DNA of 20,054 bases from Bacteroidota bacterium (GCA_002686705.1 NYYH01000027.1:1-20054), one strand, 5' to 3'. Counted from the first letter of the stretch, positions 8,601-17,609 are shown. The notes: generated by a model from the sequence alone, not told the origin. Numbers and translations: made by a program.

Positions 8601-11600
8601 TGACCCCTATTTAAATTAATCCATTTTCTTTCAACAATATTGTTGTCGTTAACAATTTCATATAAAATTCGTGATTTTCGAGCTGCAGAACCAACAACGA
8701 GCTTTATAGTTTCTCCTGGTTCTGCTTCTTTTGATGAAAGGGCTGACCAATAAATCATATTTCCAGGTAGCTTTTTTCCTAAAGAAGAAAACAAAGTAAA
8801 GAAATGAGTATTCTCAACCGTTTCACCATCATTGTCTTCACCACTTGCAACAATCATATATTCTCCTGGTGCTAATTCGTTTAGGTAGTTTTCGGGAAAC
8901 TGTGACTTTCCTTTTATAGTAATTTGTTGATGGGATATTTTCTCTTTCTTCCACATACTACGATCATCTTCATTTTTATAGATAGCATGTGGGAAGTTCT
9001 TCTTAAATTCTGTTTCAGGAATTATATAAAAATCTGGATGTGCCCATTGTCTTTTATTCAATAATCGTGAAGGAGGAGTAAGTTTATAGAGGGAGAGTGA
9101 TACATCAAATGAAATTAATGATCCATTTAAATTTGCAGCTTCTATTCCAGGATTCTGAATATTATCTCGATCAACAACTTCAGGAAGATCAAATGTAAGT
9201 ACTACTGCTTTTTGACCAATATTAACAGTTGTTTGTGCAGTTTGGACTTCGTTTGTAATATCGGTTACCTCAACGTTAATTTTATATGTAAAAACAGGTT
9301 CTGCTTTTCTTGGGATACGATAATCTGGAATAGCATCAAATTGTAGTTCAAAAGTACCATTTGAGGAAGTTATAAGATCGCCATGCGTAATTTCAACTTC
9401 CCGGCCTAAATTAATTGGGTATAAATGCTTATCCCTGAAATATGGTCTGGGGAAAACGGCTTTACGCGTAACTCTATAACGTACAGCTGCCCCATCAACT
9501 GAACTACCGGAATAACTCATCGCTTTACCTGTTATTGTAATTGTTTCGTTTAGCTTAATTTGACTTACAATGCTGTCAAAATTCACTTCAAAAGTTGGCA
9601 GTTTATAATTTTCAACAATAAATGAAACCCTTCCTGTTTTACTTTTAATTGTCATTTGACCATTAAGCCCACCTGTAGGTATGATAAATTCTCCGTTAAA
9701 CGAACCATTATTGTTAGTGGTAAAACTAGTAGTTTGTATATTTTTTCTACTTGCATTAATAAACTTTAGATCGGTAGTATAATCTGTTAAAAGTTTTACA
9801 TCGTTCCCTAATTCTTCTATTACAATTCCTTTAAAATAAATCGTTTGCCCCGGACGGTAAACAGCCCTGTCGGTAAACAAATAAGTCTTAATTTTAGGCT
9901 TTGAATTTTCTTTTGGCCGATAAAAATTGATGTAGTTTTCAGAGAAAAGTTGATTCCCGTCTTTTTCAAACATAAACAAATATGTTCCGAAATTGTTTCC
10001 TGTAATTGACTCAATTTTTGCATAGCCATTTTTATCGGAAGTAAGTTTACTTGCTTCTTTAACTGCATAGGTTCTACTACGATTATCATATTGACGCTTA
10101 TAAATAGTGATGTTCACTTTTCCTATACTAATACCCGTTTCACGATTCAAAGTATACATATCGGTATAACCACCTGATTTATTAGCACTTGTTATATAAC
10201 TTATGTTGGTTATCCAAATAGGTTTAAACTTTATATTTTCAGTCGTGCGAAATAACGAGTCGTTAGACGCAAATATTACGTAGTATCCGGGCGTAAGTTC
10301 TGGAATTTGAACCTCAACTCTATGCATCCTGTGATCCTTAGTTATTGGAAGCTTTTGTTCCCATGACATTAACGCCTTCTGTTCTAATTCCTTAAGAATC
10401 TGCTTTTTTCGATTGTTCTTATTTGCATCTGCTTTCGGATCACCTATTACAATTTTAAAATAAAGCTTGTTAATATTTTTAAACTGAACTAGTGACAATA
10501 TTGGTTTATCTGGCATTTCTGCGACAGGTATATCAAATCCAAAGCTAATCTGGTTAATTATTTCAACCAAGTTGCGGCAATTGTTTGATCCGTTTACGTT
10601 AGGAAATTCGCTGATCGCAACCTTACAAATGCTGTCAGCTTTTACCAAATCATATCTGTTATTTTCATTAAACCCTGGAACATAACTTTTGCCTGTGATA
10701 AAGTATTGATTTGCAAGTTGAAACGCGATCGAAGCATATACGGAGTGTTTAATATATTTATCTGCTAGCAACGTCAATGACCTCAGATAAGTAGCCTCAC
10801 TATTTTCGTCCTGTAGAGAGTTCTCATACACGTATTTAAGTCGTTTTAAATCAAGATCAACTAGTGCTTCAGTATTGTTTTGCTTTATCTGTAAGGCTAA
10901 TAATCTTTGAAATAGAATTAATACTTCTGTTTGTGATGATTCATTAGGGTTTATATACAGAGAGACAAATTCTGCCGAAAGTTGAAAATAACCATTATAA
11001 CTTGTTTTGAATGTGGAGACAATCTGTGTAAACTCTGCATCAGTAGATATAAAGTACTGTAATGCTCGGTTGGCAAGCATGTCAAATAGTGAAGGCCACA
11101 AAGTGAAATTTGAAGAATCTCCCTGCAGAAGTATAATTTCGTATTTATCAAGATCAATTTCTGCAAGAACGGTTTCATCTTCAAGAGATGCTTTATAATA
11201 TTTTTTAATTATTTTATTTATCCTAATTGCGTCCCAGGTGTTTATATCCTCATTATCGTCCTCTGATAAAGCTTGACGTTTATTTATTTTCCATCTGTTT
11301 GCGTTGTAATAGGCGAAATAAAGTTCGGCGATCAGCGATTGCAAAATCTGTTTTTCAGGAACCGCTGCATTTGAAAGTTCATTTTCAAAAACAGCGATCG
11401 ATTTTAGCAAATGGTCTTCTTCATAGCTGCTTTGTAGGCTTATGCGGTAAATTAAAGATTTAATTATCTGAGGTGTATTATCATTCTCTTTAGAAGTTTT
11501 ATATATGTGGTCAATAATCTTTATAGCCGATTTGGGTTGCCCACTTTTAGTAAGAGAATCTACTTTTCGCCATTTCTCATAATGACTTTCATCGTCAGTT

Positions 11601-11677
11601 GTTATTTGAAAACTACTGATGATAAGAATAGTAGTAATTAATAACAAATAGGTTGTTATATCTTTAAATATGCTCAT
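5636..11677 (-). CDS. Giant alpha-2-macroglobulin family protein without thioester motif
   Basis: A 2013-residue exported protein of the bacterial alpha-2-macroglobulin family, thought to trap or restrain proteases in the periplasm or at the surface. Residues 1-24 form a hydrophobic signal or anchor (TYLLLITTILIISSF) with no lipobox cysteine. An alpha-helical N-terminal region extends to about 390. The MG2-like domain has YLFTDRAVYRPGQTIYFKG near residue 600. A string of beta-sandwich MG domains follows, then an acidic linker near 1210-1225 (SIAEEENEEQ). The A2M domain motif RKNFSETAFFYANLKTD...TPDALTEWKV is near 1230-1265. The alpha/alpha-toroid region has GAWPWFKG near 1564 and AGWNWYQAPIETQTMMIE near 1730. 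Where homologues have the thioester block (CxEQ), this protein reads LSSPGSKNNMSLFNNYFAN (near 1455-1473); the Cys and Gln are gone, so no thioester can form. Several E. coli paralogues (YfaS/MagD type) also lack it. The start ATG is supported by a well-formed promoter 40-65 bp upstream. Confidence 0.9.
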   Translation of the reverse strand: MSIFKDITTYLLLITTILIISSFQITTDDESHYEKWRKVDSLTKSGQPKSAIKIIDHIYKTSKENDNTPQIIKSLIYRISLQSSYEEDHLLKSIAVFENELSNAAVPEKQILQSLIAELYFAYYNANRWKINKRQALSEDDNEDINTWDAIRINKIIKKYYKASLEDETVLAEIDLDKYEIILLQGDSSNFTLWPSLFDMLANRALQYFISTDAEFTQIVSTFKTSYNGYFQLSAEFVSLYINPNESSQTEVLILFQRLLALQIKQNNTEALVDLDLKRLKYVYENSLQDENSEATYLRSLTLLADKYIKHSVYASIAFQLANQYFITGKSYVPGFNENNRYDLVKADSICKVAISEFPNVNGSNNCRNLVEIINQISFGFDIPVAEMPDKPILSLVQFKNINKLYFKIVIGDPKADANKNNRKKQILKELEQKALMSWEQKLPITKDHRMHRVEVQIPELTPGYYVIFASNDSLFRTTENIKFKPIWITNISYITSANKSGGYTDMYTLNRETGISIGKVNITIYKRQYDNRSRTYAVKEASKLTSDKNGYAKIESITGNNFGTYLFMFEKDGNQLFSENYINFYRPKENSKPKIKTYLFTDRAVYRPGQTIYFKGIVIEELGNDVKLLTDYTTDLKFINASRKNIQTTSFTTNNNGSFNGEFIIPTGGLNGQMTIKSKTGRVSFIVENYKLPTFEVNFDSIVSQIKLNETITITGKAMSYSGSSVDGAAVRYRVTRKAVFPRPYFRDKHLYPINLGREVEITHGDLITSSNGTFELQFDAIPDYRIPRKAEPVFTYKINVEVTDITNEVQTAQTTVNIGQKAVVLTFDLPEVVDRDNIQNPGIEAANLNGSLISFDVSLSLYKLTPPSRLLNKRQWAHPDFYIIPETEFKKNFPHAIYKNEDDRSMWKKEKISHQQITIKGKSQFPENYLNELAPGEYMIVASGEDNDGETVENTHFFTLFSSLGKKLPGNMIYWSALSSKEAEPGETIKLVVGSAARKSRILYEIVNDNNIVERKWINLNRGQKTISIPVTEAYRGNFSVNLTMVRFNSLYSNNLKVIVPYSNKKLDIKLSTFRNHLIPGINEEWSVTISGNKGQKFAAELLAGMYDASLDIFRPNSWQMKLYYDKRQSSKWESNQFVSSLSSTLVAKKLKYFKVHRIEYPAVNWFGYQFIGNRYGIQSTMDGVFLETSAVRKSVNQDTFGEVDGVKIEKDNESIAEEENEEQVIIPLRKNFSETAFFYANLKTDSLGNAVFKFTTPDALTEWKVMMLAYTNDLKVGTLERKIKSQKELMIIPNVPRFVRQGDTLIFSAKVINFTENEILAKTNIEFFDAITMEPLSIFIANNHKTISQNIDPKQSISVSWGISIPENINMLGFRITASTGTFIDGEERMFPVLTNRMLVTNTMPMNVSALSTANFSFKGLSEFNKKESSIRNYRYTLEFTSNPAWYAIQALPYLSSPGSKNNMSLFNNYFANALSSYIVNSNPKIKAVFESWKYKTPDAFLSNLEKNQDLKNIIITSTPWVLDAEDETEQKRRISILFDVNRMANEKENLTRKLLEAQLSSGAWPWFKGMREDRHTTQTIVLGMAKLNHKGVIDLDSDKKRFHMVKKAVSWLDAKIANDYVTLKKKSGKSLNNYQIRSSQTQYLYIRALLVDIMPIPEKSKEAFQYYIDQTKKYWLKQSNYLQGMMAITLNKFGYRNDSEAIIRSLKERSLYNKEMGMYWRQKAGWNWYQAPIETQTMMIETFSELENNPTIIEQLKIWLLKQKQTQHWNTSSATAEAVYTLLMFGNNALDNNNLVDITVGNQIIDINGNSDITAESGTGYFSTSWSGSEITPELSQISITNPNNHIAWGAAYWQYFEDLDKIKTNISPLSINKKLFIEKLTPSGPILIPVDTNLELNPGDKIISHLIISTDRNMEYIHLNDMRATAFEPVSPLSGYTYNGGLWYYKNITDVSTDFFIRYLNKGTYVLEYPLYVTQIGDFTVGIATIQSMYAPEFSAHSSGLRVKVSEQ

Positions 11678-11714
11678 TTGAGATTCATTTGTTTATATCT
11701 AGATGCTGAATTTG

Positions 11715-11744
11715 CAAATATAATGCCATATTCGGGGGGTGCAA
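11715..11744 (-). promoter_or_regulatory. Bacteroidota-type promoter of the macroglobulin gene
   Basis: On the minus strand, TTG (11744-11742), a 19-base spacer, and TATATTTG (11722-11715) give both elements of the Bacteroidota sigma-ABfr promoter at standard spacing. Transcription would start near 11708, with a leader of about 30 nt before the ATG at 11677. The spacer contains a run of six C (G on the plus strand, 11734-11739). This makes the macroglobulin gene an independent unit from the phosphoesterase upstream. Confidence 0.65.
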
Positions 11745-11840
11745 TAAAATCATTAGCTCACCTGAAATTTATCAGGAATTTTGAATCTCTATAAGGTCAA
11801 TTTTTCAATATCCAAATAACAATGATTGAACCAACTACTA

Positions 11841-13505
11841 CTAATTAAGTATATTCTCCTCCTTAATTCGTATGGGTACATATTTACCTTGTGTACTATT
11901 AAAATTGAATTGGTAGTAGGTAACAATATCGAGTTCAGAAGTTGACCAATCTCCGGGATATATTATCAAAAATGTTCTTGATGGATAAGCGCCAGTACAG
12001 GCATCATTAATCCATGTACCTGAGTTTCCATAAATCGAATTAAAATTGGATCCTTTAGGATAAACTTCGAGGGTTGCTTGATGGGTATGTCCAAAAGCTA
12101 CTATTTTATACTGGATAGGGCTACTTTCTTCCATATACTCTTTCGCCGCAACAGTATAAAGGTCATGTAAACTAATTGATGCTTCAAGAGCCTCAGAAAC
12201 AGACAAATTCACTGGTACTTGATTTTGTACTTGTGTGCTATCCCAACTATCCTCAATGTTTTTACCAAACATTTTTTTTACGCCGTTATATGAAAAAGTT
12301 TCTGTATAATTATCAATGCCACCCATAAGGATGATGTCTGCACTTAAATCAGTTTTCATCGAAAAATATTTGTTATCTAATTCATATAGTGCAATATCCC
12401 AGGCTAGATCAAATTCTATACTTGTTTTTGTTTGTGAACTACTTTTATTAGGTGGTCCCTGTGTCATATAACCTTGTGCATATAGGCGGCTGATAAAAAA
12501 ACCAGGAGGAAGAATATGACCGTCATTAACGAAAGGTTCCGGGCAATTCATAAAATCATACCTATGGCCATGCTCTAGTATTATCTCATCTGTTGGGGAA
12601 TATTTACCAAGTCCAACAACATCACCCTTCTACTGGCTTCCTGGTATAATTGATGTAAATATTTCTTCAGTTAGTTGCATATCATGATTTCCCGGTATAT
12701 ATGCTAATAGTATGTCAGGATTTAAAGCAATTGTTTTCAGCTTATCAATAATTAAAGTATTGTCTTCAGCATTAGCAATCGACTCAAAATATTCACGTGT
12801 ATTTGTAACTCCATATGCTGAATCAAAAGGCGAAATTGAATATGGAATAATCCATTCATCAAATAGATCACCCATAATTACAAGCTCCTTAAACAAAGGT
12901 TTTTCGATAATCATATCCAGAAACTGTTCCATCGCCACTTTATTATCACTAAACCAACAATAACCGCTGTCAATAGCTTTTTGCTGACCCATATGCAAGT
13001 CGCTTATACATGCTATTAATTTTCGTTGCGATGTAGTTTTCCCTTCTAAAATCAAATCAGATAGATGTTTTGATTTTGTCCTGAATTCAATAATAGTATC
13101 TTTCGGAAAATCATCATCCTGTGTTGATTTAAACCCTTGAGATATCTTAAGCAAATACCTCCATCCAGAATTTAGATGAAAATCAGAATCAAACCGAACG
13201 TACATTTTTTGTCCCGCCACTTCAATAAAAATAGAATCATTAAGTACTCCTGACATATCAGAGAATGTAATGTTTCCAGCAACGGAATTAACATCAATTT
13301 CTTTATTAAATACAAAATCAATATGACCCGCATTATCCTCAATACTATAATAAGTGTTATGCTTGTACTCGAGACCTGGTAATTTAAAAGTTAAATCATG
13401 AACTGCAACCGGAGGATTCGAATTATACTTTTTACACGATTGTGAAACGAAAATACTGGCTGAAATAATTGCTGCAAACGAAATTACAAATACTAATTTT
13501 TTCAT
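11841..13505 (-). pseudogene. Lipoprotein metallophosphoesterase with Ig-like domain, interrupted by in-frame TAG
   Basis: One reading frame of 554 codons, split by an amber codon at position 292 (bases 12630-12632) and ending at another TAG. Residues 1-24 are a lipoprotein signal (MKKLVFVISFAAIISASIFV, then SQSC with Cys24). Residues 35-145 look like a bacterial Ig-like domain of the SbsA type, ending in IIEFRTK. The calcineurin-like phosphoesterase domain begins at about 160. Its metal motifs are SDLHMG (Asp169, His171), GDLFDEW (Asp213) and PGNHD (271-275) before the amber, then EHGHRYD (311-317) and FGHTHQ (His473, His475) after it. The order resembles LpxH-like UDP-sugar phosphoesterases, but the substrate is unknown. 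A product ending at the amber would lack the last histidine ligands. No indel is needed: the frame is the same on both sides. I start at ATG 13505 rather than 13550, because 13550 lies inside the promoter and the lipoprotein signal begins at 13505. It may be a recent nonsense mutation, a sequencing error, or read through. Confidence 0.82.
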
Positions 13506-13547
13506 AATAAATGAGATTTTGAATAAAATTGAGAAGGCTGTACATGT

Positions 13548-13578
13548 CAAATATACAATTTTATTCTATATTTGCCAA
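13548..13578 (-). promoter_or_regulatory. Promoter of the phosphoesterase gene
   Basis: Minus strand: TTG at 13578-13576, a 20-base spacer, then TATATTTG at 13555-13548, a full match to the Bacteroidota -7 box. The predicted start near 13541 leaves about 36 nt of leader before the lipoprotein start codon at 13505. It overlaps the metH promoter. Confidence 0.6.
13567..13574 (+). promoter_or_regulatory. -7 element of the metH riboswitch transcript
   Basis: TATATTTG, a perfect TAnnTTTG box, lies about 60 bp before the SAM-I aptamer. Transcription would begin near 13581. No obvious TTG is present at the -33 distance; that position falls in the minus-strand -7 box of the divergent gene. Confidence 0.6.
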
Positions 13579-13634
13579 GTAATTCAGTTCCTCTCACTGT
13601 TATAACTGCATTGTTAAAGCATACCTGAGGCTTC

Positions 13635-13752
13635 TTGATTTATAAAGAAGGGTGGAGAGATTAGGCTCTATGAAACCCTGGCAACCTTCCGCATGAGGTG
13701 GAAAAGGTGCCAATACCTAACTTCCGCTATAGCGGGGGAAATGATAAATTAA
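13635..13752 (+). ncRNA. SAM-I (S-box) riboswitch
   Basis: Cis-acting aptamer in the metH leader that binds S-adenosylmethionine and should lower metH expression when SAM is plentiful. The S-box core is easily read: GGGTGGAGAGATTAGGCTC, then ATGAAACCCTGGCAACC (13670-13686), then the P3 arms TTCC/GGAA and GGTGCCAATACC (about 13706-13717). P1 closes with TTGATTTAT (13635-13643) against ATAAATTAA (13744-13752), nine pairs with one G-T. P4 is a GC-rich hairpin, CCGC-TATA-GCGG, near 13723-13734. The aptamer starts about 55 nt after the predicted transcription start and lies about 80 nt before the metH ATG. The position in front of a methionine-cycle gene fits the class. Class SAM-I is clear; the SAM-II class also known in Bacteroidota does not fit. 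Confidence 0.93.
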
Positions 13753-13757
13753 AGTGC

Positions 13758-13807
13758 AATGTCAATTAGATTCATTATTTTAAATACCTGTATTTTTTTT
13801 TGACATT
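13758..13807 (+). promoter_or_regulatory. Possible riboswitch expression platform
   Basis: Between aptamer and metH ATG, AATGTCAA (13758-13765) and TTGACATT (13800-13807) are a perfect 8-bp inverted repeat. Inside it lie a short A/T hairpin, AAATA-CCTG-TATTT (13782-13795), and a T run (13793-13801). The short hairpin plus T run looks like a weak intrinsic terminator. The outer pairing would compete with it, which could make a switch. No strong GC-rich terminator or Shine-Dalgarno sequestering stem is present, so the mechanism is open. Confidence 0.35.
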
Positions 13808-13835
13808 CAACATGTACAATTAATGCTACATAATT

Positions 13836-16800
13836 ATGAAGTCTGAAATAGAAAAAGAACTAAAGCAAAGAATTCTTGTGCTGGATGGTGCAATGGGTAC
13901 TATGATCCAGCGATTTGGATTAGTTGAAGAGGATTATCGTGGAGAGAAATTTAAAAATATTCATTCCCTCCAAAAAGGTAATAACGAACTATTAAATCTT
14001 ACCCAACCTAAAATTATTACTGATATTCATGAGGAATTTTTAAGTGCTGGTGCAGATATTATCGGAACAAATACTTTTAATGGAACTCGAATATCGCAAG
14101 GCGATTACGGTTTGGAGGAATTGGTTTATGATATTAACTTCAAGTCGGCTAAAATAGCCAAACAAGCTGCTGATAAGTTTACAAACCTTACTCCAGGTAA
14201 ACCAAGATATGTGGCCGGAGCCATGGGCCCAACAAATAAAACTGCGTCCATGTCCCCTAAAGTTGATGACCCTGGTTTTCGAAATGTTACATTTGATGAG
14301 CTTAGAGATAATTATTATGAACAAGCATCAGCCCTGATTGACGGAGGTATAGATATACTTTTGGTTGAAACGATCTTTGATACACTTAATGCTAAAGCAG
14401 CTTTGTTCGGCATAAACAAGCTAATGGAAGAAACGGGTAAACAAATACCAGTTATGGTGTCGGGTACCGTGGCAGATGCCAGTGGACGTACGTTGTCAGG
14501 GCAAACTATTGATGCGTTTTTTAATTCAGTTTCACATATTGATATGCTTAGTGTTGGGCTGAACTGTTCACTTGGTGCCGAGCAAATACGTCCTCACCTT
14601 GCTGAATTATCGAAAATTGCACCTTTCAACGTTAGTGTTCATCCAAATGCTGGTATGCCCAATCAGTTTGGTGAGTACGATGAAACCCCGGAACAAATGG
14701 GTGTTCATATCAAAGATTTTATTGAAAACAACTTTGTGAATATTGTTGGTGGTTGTTGTGGAACTACACCTGATCATATTAGGGTAATTGCTGATATTGC
14801 AGAAAAGTACAACCGAAGAAATATACCTGAAAAAGAAAACTTTACTGAAGTTAGCGGACTAGAACCTCTTAAGATAGCTCGCCAGAATAATTTTGTAAAC
14901 ATTGGAGAAAGGACTAATGTAAGTGGATCAAGAAAATTTGCCAGACTAATACGCGAAAAGAAGTACGAAGAAGCTCTAACTGTCGCTCGACATCAGGTAG
15001 AAGGTGGAGCCCAGGTTCTTGATGTTAACATGGATGATGGTATGCTGGATGCAGAGAAAGAGATAGTTACATTTTTAAATAATCTGGCATCTGATCCAGA
15101 TGTGTCCAGATTGCCAATTATGATCGATTCATCTAAGTGGGAAGTTATTGAGGCCGGATTAAAATGTATTCAGGGAAAAGGAATTGTGAACTCTATTAGT
15201 TTAAAAAATGGGGAAGAAGAGTTTCTACATCATGCTAAATTAATAAAAAACTATGGCGCAGCTGTTATAGTAATGGCCTTTGATGAAGATGGCCAGGCAG
15301 CTGATTTGGAAAGGAAGATATCCATCTGCCAGCGAGCATACAATCTGTTAATAAATAATGGATTCCCTCCAGAAGACATTATTTTCGATCCTAATATTCT
15401 TGCAATTGGAACAGGTATTTCTGAGCATGCTAATTATGCTGTTGATTATATAAATGCAGTTAGATGGATAAAAGATAATCTTCCATATGCAAAAGTAAGT
15501 GGCGGAGTAAGTAATCTTTCGTTTTCTTTTAGGGGCAATAATGCTGTACGTGAAGCAATTCATTCGGTTTTCCTTTTTCATGCAATAGAAGCTGGAATGG
15601 ATATGGGGATTGTCAACCCTGGGATGCTTCAGATTTATGATGAGATCCCCGATGATCTTCGTACTCTTGTTACAGATGTTGTGTTGAACAGGAGAAAAGA
15701 TTCTACTGAGAGACTGCTCACATTCGCAGAGAAGATAGTTGATGATGGAAAAACTAAAAATATTAAGTCTCAAGAATGGCGTGAATTATCTGTTAATAAA
15801 CGCATTGAACATGCGTTAATTAAAGGTATTACTGAATTTATTGAGGAGGATGTTGAGGAAGCTCGTAAACATATGTCAAGCGCGATAGATGTTATCGAAA
15901 TTCCTTTAATGAATGGTATGAACACCGTGGGTGATCTTTTTGGCTCAGGCAAAATGTTTTTACCACAAGTAGTGAAAAGTGCACGTGTTATGAAGCAAGC
16001 TGTTGCTTATTTATTACCTTTTATTGAACTTGAAAATGACGGCAAACTGGTTAGTAACGGTAAAATAGTTCTGGCTACTGTAAAGGGCGATGTTCACGAT
16101 ATTGGTAAAAATATTGTTGGAGTTGTGCTATCCTGCAACAATTATGAAGTAATTGACCTAGGTGTAATGGTTCCAGCAGAAAAAATATTAGATATCGTCG
16201 AGAAGGAAAATGCTGATTTGCTTGGGCTTAGTGGCTTAATTACTCCATCATTAGAAGAAATGGTACATGTTGCTTCAGAGCTTACAAGAAAGAAAATGAA
16301 CATACCTTTGCTAATAGGTGGAGCAACTACTTCTGCAATACATACTGCCGTTAAAATATCTCCACATTATTCTCACCCAATAATTCATGTACGCGATGCT
16401 TCAAAAGTGATTGGAGTTGCCGGTAAATTACTTTCCACAATCGGAAGGGATTCCTTTTTAAATGAAACAGAAAATGAATACAACTTGTTACGTGACAAGC
16501 ATGCAAAAAAGATTATTGATAAGGAATATATCAGCCTTGAAAATGCGCGCCAAAATGGATTCACTCCTGATTGGGAAAATCACGAAGTTATAGTTCCAGC
16601 AATAACTGGCACTAAAGTACTGGATAATATAGATTTGAAAGAGGTTAGAAAGTATATAGACTGGACTTTCTTTTTCCATGCATGGAAACTAAATGGAAAA
16701 TATCCTGCTATCTTAAAGGATCCTGTAAAAGGTGAAAAAGCTCAAGAACTATTTGATGATGCACAAAATATGTTAGACCTAATTATCAAAGACAAATGGC

Positions 16801-17489
16801 TCCTGGCTAAGGCAGTGTTTGGGATATTTCCCGCTTATTCAACGGGTGATGATGTAATTGTTTTAGATTCTGATCAAAATGAACAAAGCGTTTTTCATTT
16901 TTTGAGAAATCAGGAGAAAAAATCTGATAATATTCCAAATTTGTGTTTAAGTGATTTTATTGCGTCACAATCTAGTAATAAAGAGGATTATATAGGAGGG
17001 TTTGTGGTAACCGCTGGACTAGGAATTGAGAAACATCTTAAACGATTCAATGATGAAAATGATGACTATAGTGCAATCATGTTAAAAGTATTGGCCGACA
17101 GACTGGCAGAAGCTGCTACTGAACTGCTTCACGAAAAAGTAAGGAAAGAATATTGGGGTTATGCTCCTAATGAAAATTTTGAAGTTAAAGATAAACTAAG
17201 GGAAAAGTATCGGGGAATCAGGCCTGCCCCTGGATATCCAGCTTGCCCTGAACATTCCGAAAAGAAATCATTATTTAATTTGCTTAATGCTGAAGAAGCA
17301 ACAGGCGTTAGTCTGACAGAAAATTATGCTATGTATCCGGCAGCATCTGTTAGCGGTTACTATTTTTCACATCCCAATTCACAATATTTTAATGTTGGAA
17401 AATTGTTGCTGGATCAAATTGAGGATTATGCAGCACGAAAGAATATGAGTATTGAACAAATAAAAAAACTTTTACCAATGAATACTTAA
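13836..17489 (+). CDS. metH: Cobalamin-dependent methionine synthase
   Basis: Transfers a methyl group from 5-methyl-tetrahydrofolate via cobalamin to homocysteine, making methionine; cytosolic. It is full length at 1217 residues (E. coli MetH 1227) with all modules in order. The homocysteine domain (about 1-325) has the zinc ligands Cys244 (GLNCSLG) and Cys307/Cys308 ([10 protein letters not shown]). The pterin domain (about 345-620) has [16 protein letters not shown] and [12 protein letters not shown]. The cobalamin cap is about 640-735. The B12 Rossmann domain (about 740-880) has [11 protein letters not shown], where His754 is the axial cobalt ligand. The C-terminal AdoMet reactivation domain (about 890-1217) has [15 protein letters not shown] and [12 protein letters not shown]. 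Having the reactivation domain in the same chain means no separate activation protein is needed. Expression should fall when SAM is high, through the S-box riboswitch upstream. metF follows 143 bp later. Confidence 0.98.
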   Translation: MKSEIEKELKQRILVLDGAMGTMIQRFGLVEEDYRGEKFKNIHSLQKGNNELLNLTQPKIITDIHEEFLSAGADIIGTNTFNGTRISQGDYGLEELVYDINFKSAKIAKQAADKFTNLTPGKPRYVAGAMGPTNKTASMSPKVDDPGFRNVTFDELRDNYYEQASALIDGGIDILLVETIFDTLNAKAALFGINKLMEETGKQIPVMVSGTVADASGRTLSGQTIDAFFNSVSHIDMLSVGLNCSLGAEQIRPHLAELSKIAPFNVSVHPNAGMPNQFGEYDETPEQMGVHIKDFIENNFVNIVGGCCGTTPDHIRVIADIAEKYNRRNIPEKENFTEVSGLEPLKIARQNNFVNIGERTNVSGSRKFARLIREKKYEEALTVARHQVEGGAQVLDVNMDDGMLDAEKEIVTFLNNLASDPDVSRLPIMIDSSKWEVIEAGLKCIQGKGIVNSISLKNGEEEFLHHAKLIKNYGAAVIVMAFDEDGQAADLERKISICQRAYNLLINNGFPPEDIIFDPNILAIGTGISEHANYAVDYINAVRWIKDNLPYAKVSGGVSNLSFSFRGNNAVREAIHSVFLFHAIEAGMDMGIVNPGMLQIYDEIPDDLRTLVTDVVLNRRKDSTERLLTFAEKIVDDGKTKNIKSQEWRELSVNKRIEHALIKGITEFIEEDVEEARKHMSSAIDVIEIPLMNGMNTVGDLFGSGKMFLPQVVKSARVMKQAVAYLLPFIELENDGKLVSNGKIVLATVKGDVHDIGKNIVGVVLSCNNYEVIDLGVMVPAEKILDIVEKENADLLGLSGLITPSLEEMVHVASELTRKKMNIPLLIGGATTSAIHTAVKISPHYSHPIIHVRDASKVIGVAGKLLSTIGRDSFLNETENEYNLLRDKHAKKIIDKEYISLENARQNGFTPDWENHEVIVPAITGTKVLDNIDLKEVRKYIDWTFFFHAWKLNGKYPAILKDPVKGEKAQELFDDAQNMLDLIIKDKWLLAKAVFGIFPAYSTGDDVIVLDSDQNEQSVFHFLRNQEKKSDNIPNLCLSDFIASQSSNKEDYIGGFVVTAGLGIEKHLKRFNDENDDYSAIMLKVLADRLAEAATELLHEKVRKEYWGYAPNENFEVKDKLREKYRGIRPAPGYPACPEHSEKKSLFNLLNAEEATGVSLTENYAMYPAASVSGYYFSHPNSQYFNVGKLLLDQIEDYAARKNMSIEQIKKLLPMNT

Positions 17490-17520
17490 CTGCATAGTAG
17501 TCTAGAATAGAAATAATTGA

Positions 17521-17609
17521 CTTTGTGATACTTTGTGAATACCTTAAGCCCCTTAGGGGTAAGATTTAACCACAAAGGAACACAAAGTGCTTCACAAAGG
17601 AACACGAAG
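17521..17609. repeat. CACAAAG repeat cluster with central hairpin, metH-metF gap
   Basis: Two inverted copies CTTTGTG (17521-17527, 17531-17537) face direct copies CACAAAG (17571-17577, 17581-17587, 17593-17599) and a variant CACGAAG (17603-17609). Copies are spaced 10 bp apart (one step is 12). The outer pairs make an imperfect palindrome, 14 of 17 positions, around a central hairpin with CCCC-TTA-GGGG (17549-17559) flanked by CTTA/TAAG. There is no long T tract after it. It may be a metH terminator, a metF control site or a dispersed palindromic repeat. The metF frame is open through the right-hand copies back to a stop at 17567, but with no start codon there. Confidence 0.6.

Noticed and set aside
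11761..11776. Hairpin CCTGA/TCAGG as terminator of the phosphoesterase gene
   Set aside because: The stem is only 5 bp, AT in the loop, and no T tract follows on the minus strand.
12552..12629. Frameshift between the two halves of the phosphoesterase
   Set aside because: The distance between the end of the first part and the start of the second is a multiple of three, and the 26 intervening codons are sense codons in the same frame with family motifs. Only a stop codon interrupts, not an indel.
11841..13505. Genome-wide TAG recoding as an explanation for the amber
   Set aside because: TAG also closes the TonB-C-like gene exactly at the end of its domain and closes the phosphoesterase itself, so TAG works as a stop here.
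13506..13550. Longer start of the phosphoesterase at 13550
   Set aside because: That ATG lies within the minus-strand -7 box and adds 15 residues before an otherwise clean lipoprotein signal starting MKKLVF.
17571..17609. CRISPR array
   Set aside because: The repeated unit is 7-10 bp with 3-bp gaps, there are no unique spacers of 30 bp or so, and no cas genes are present.
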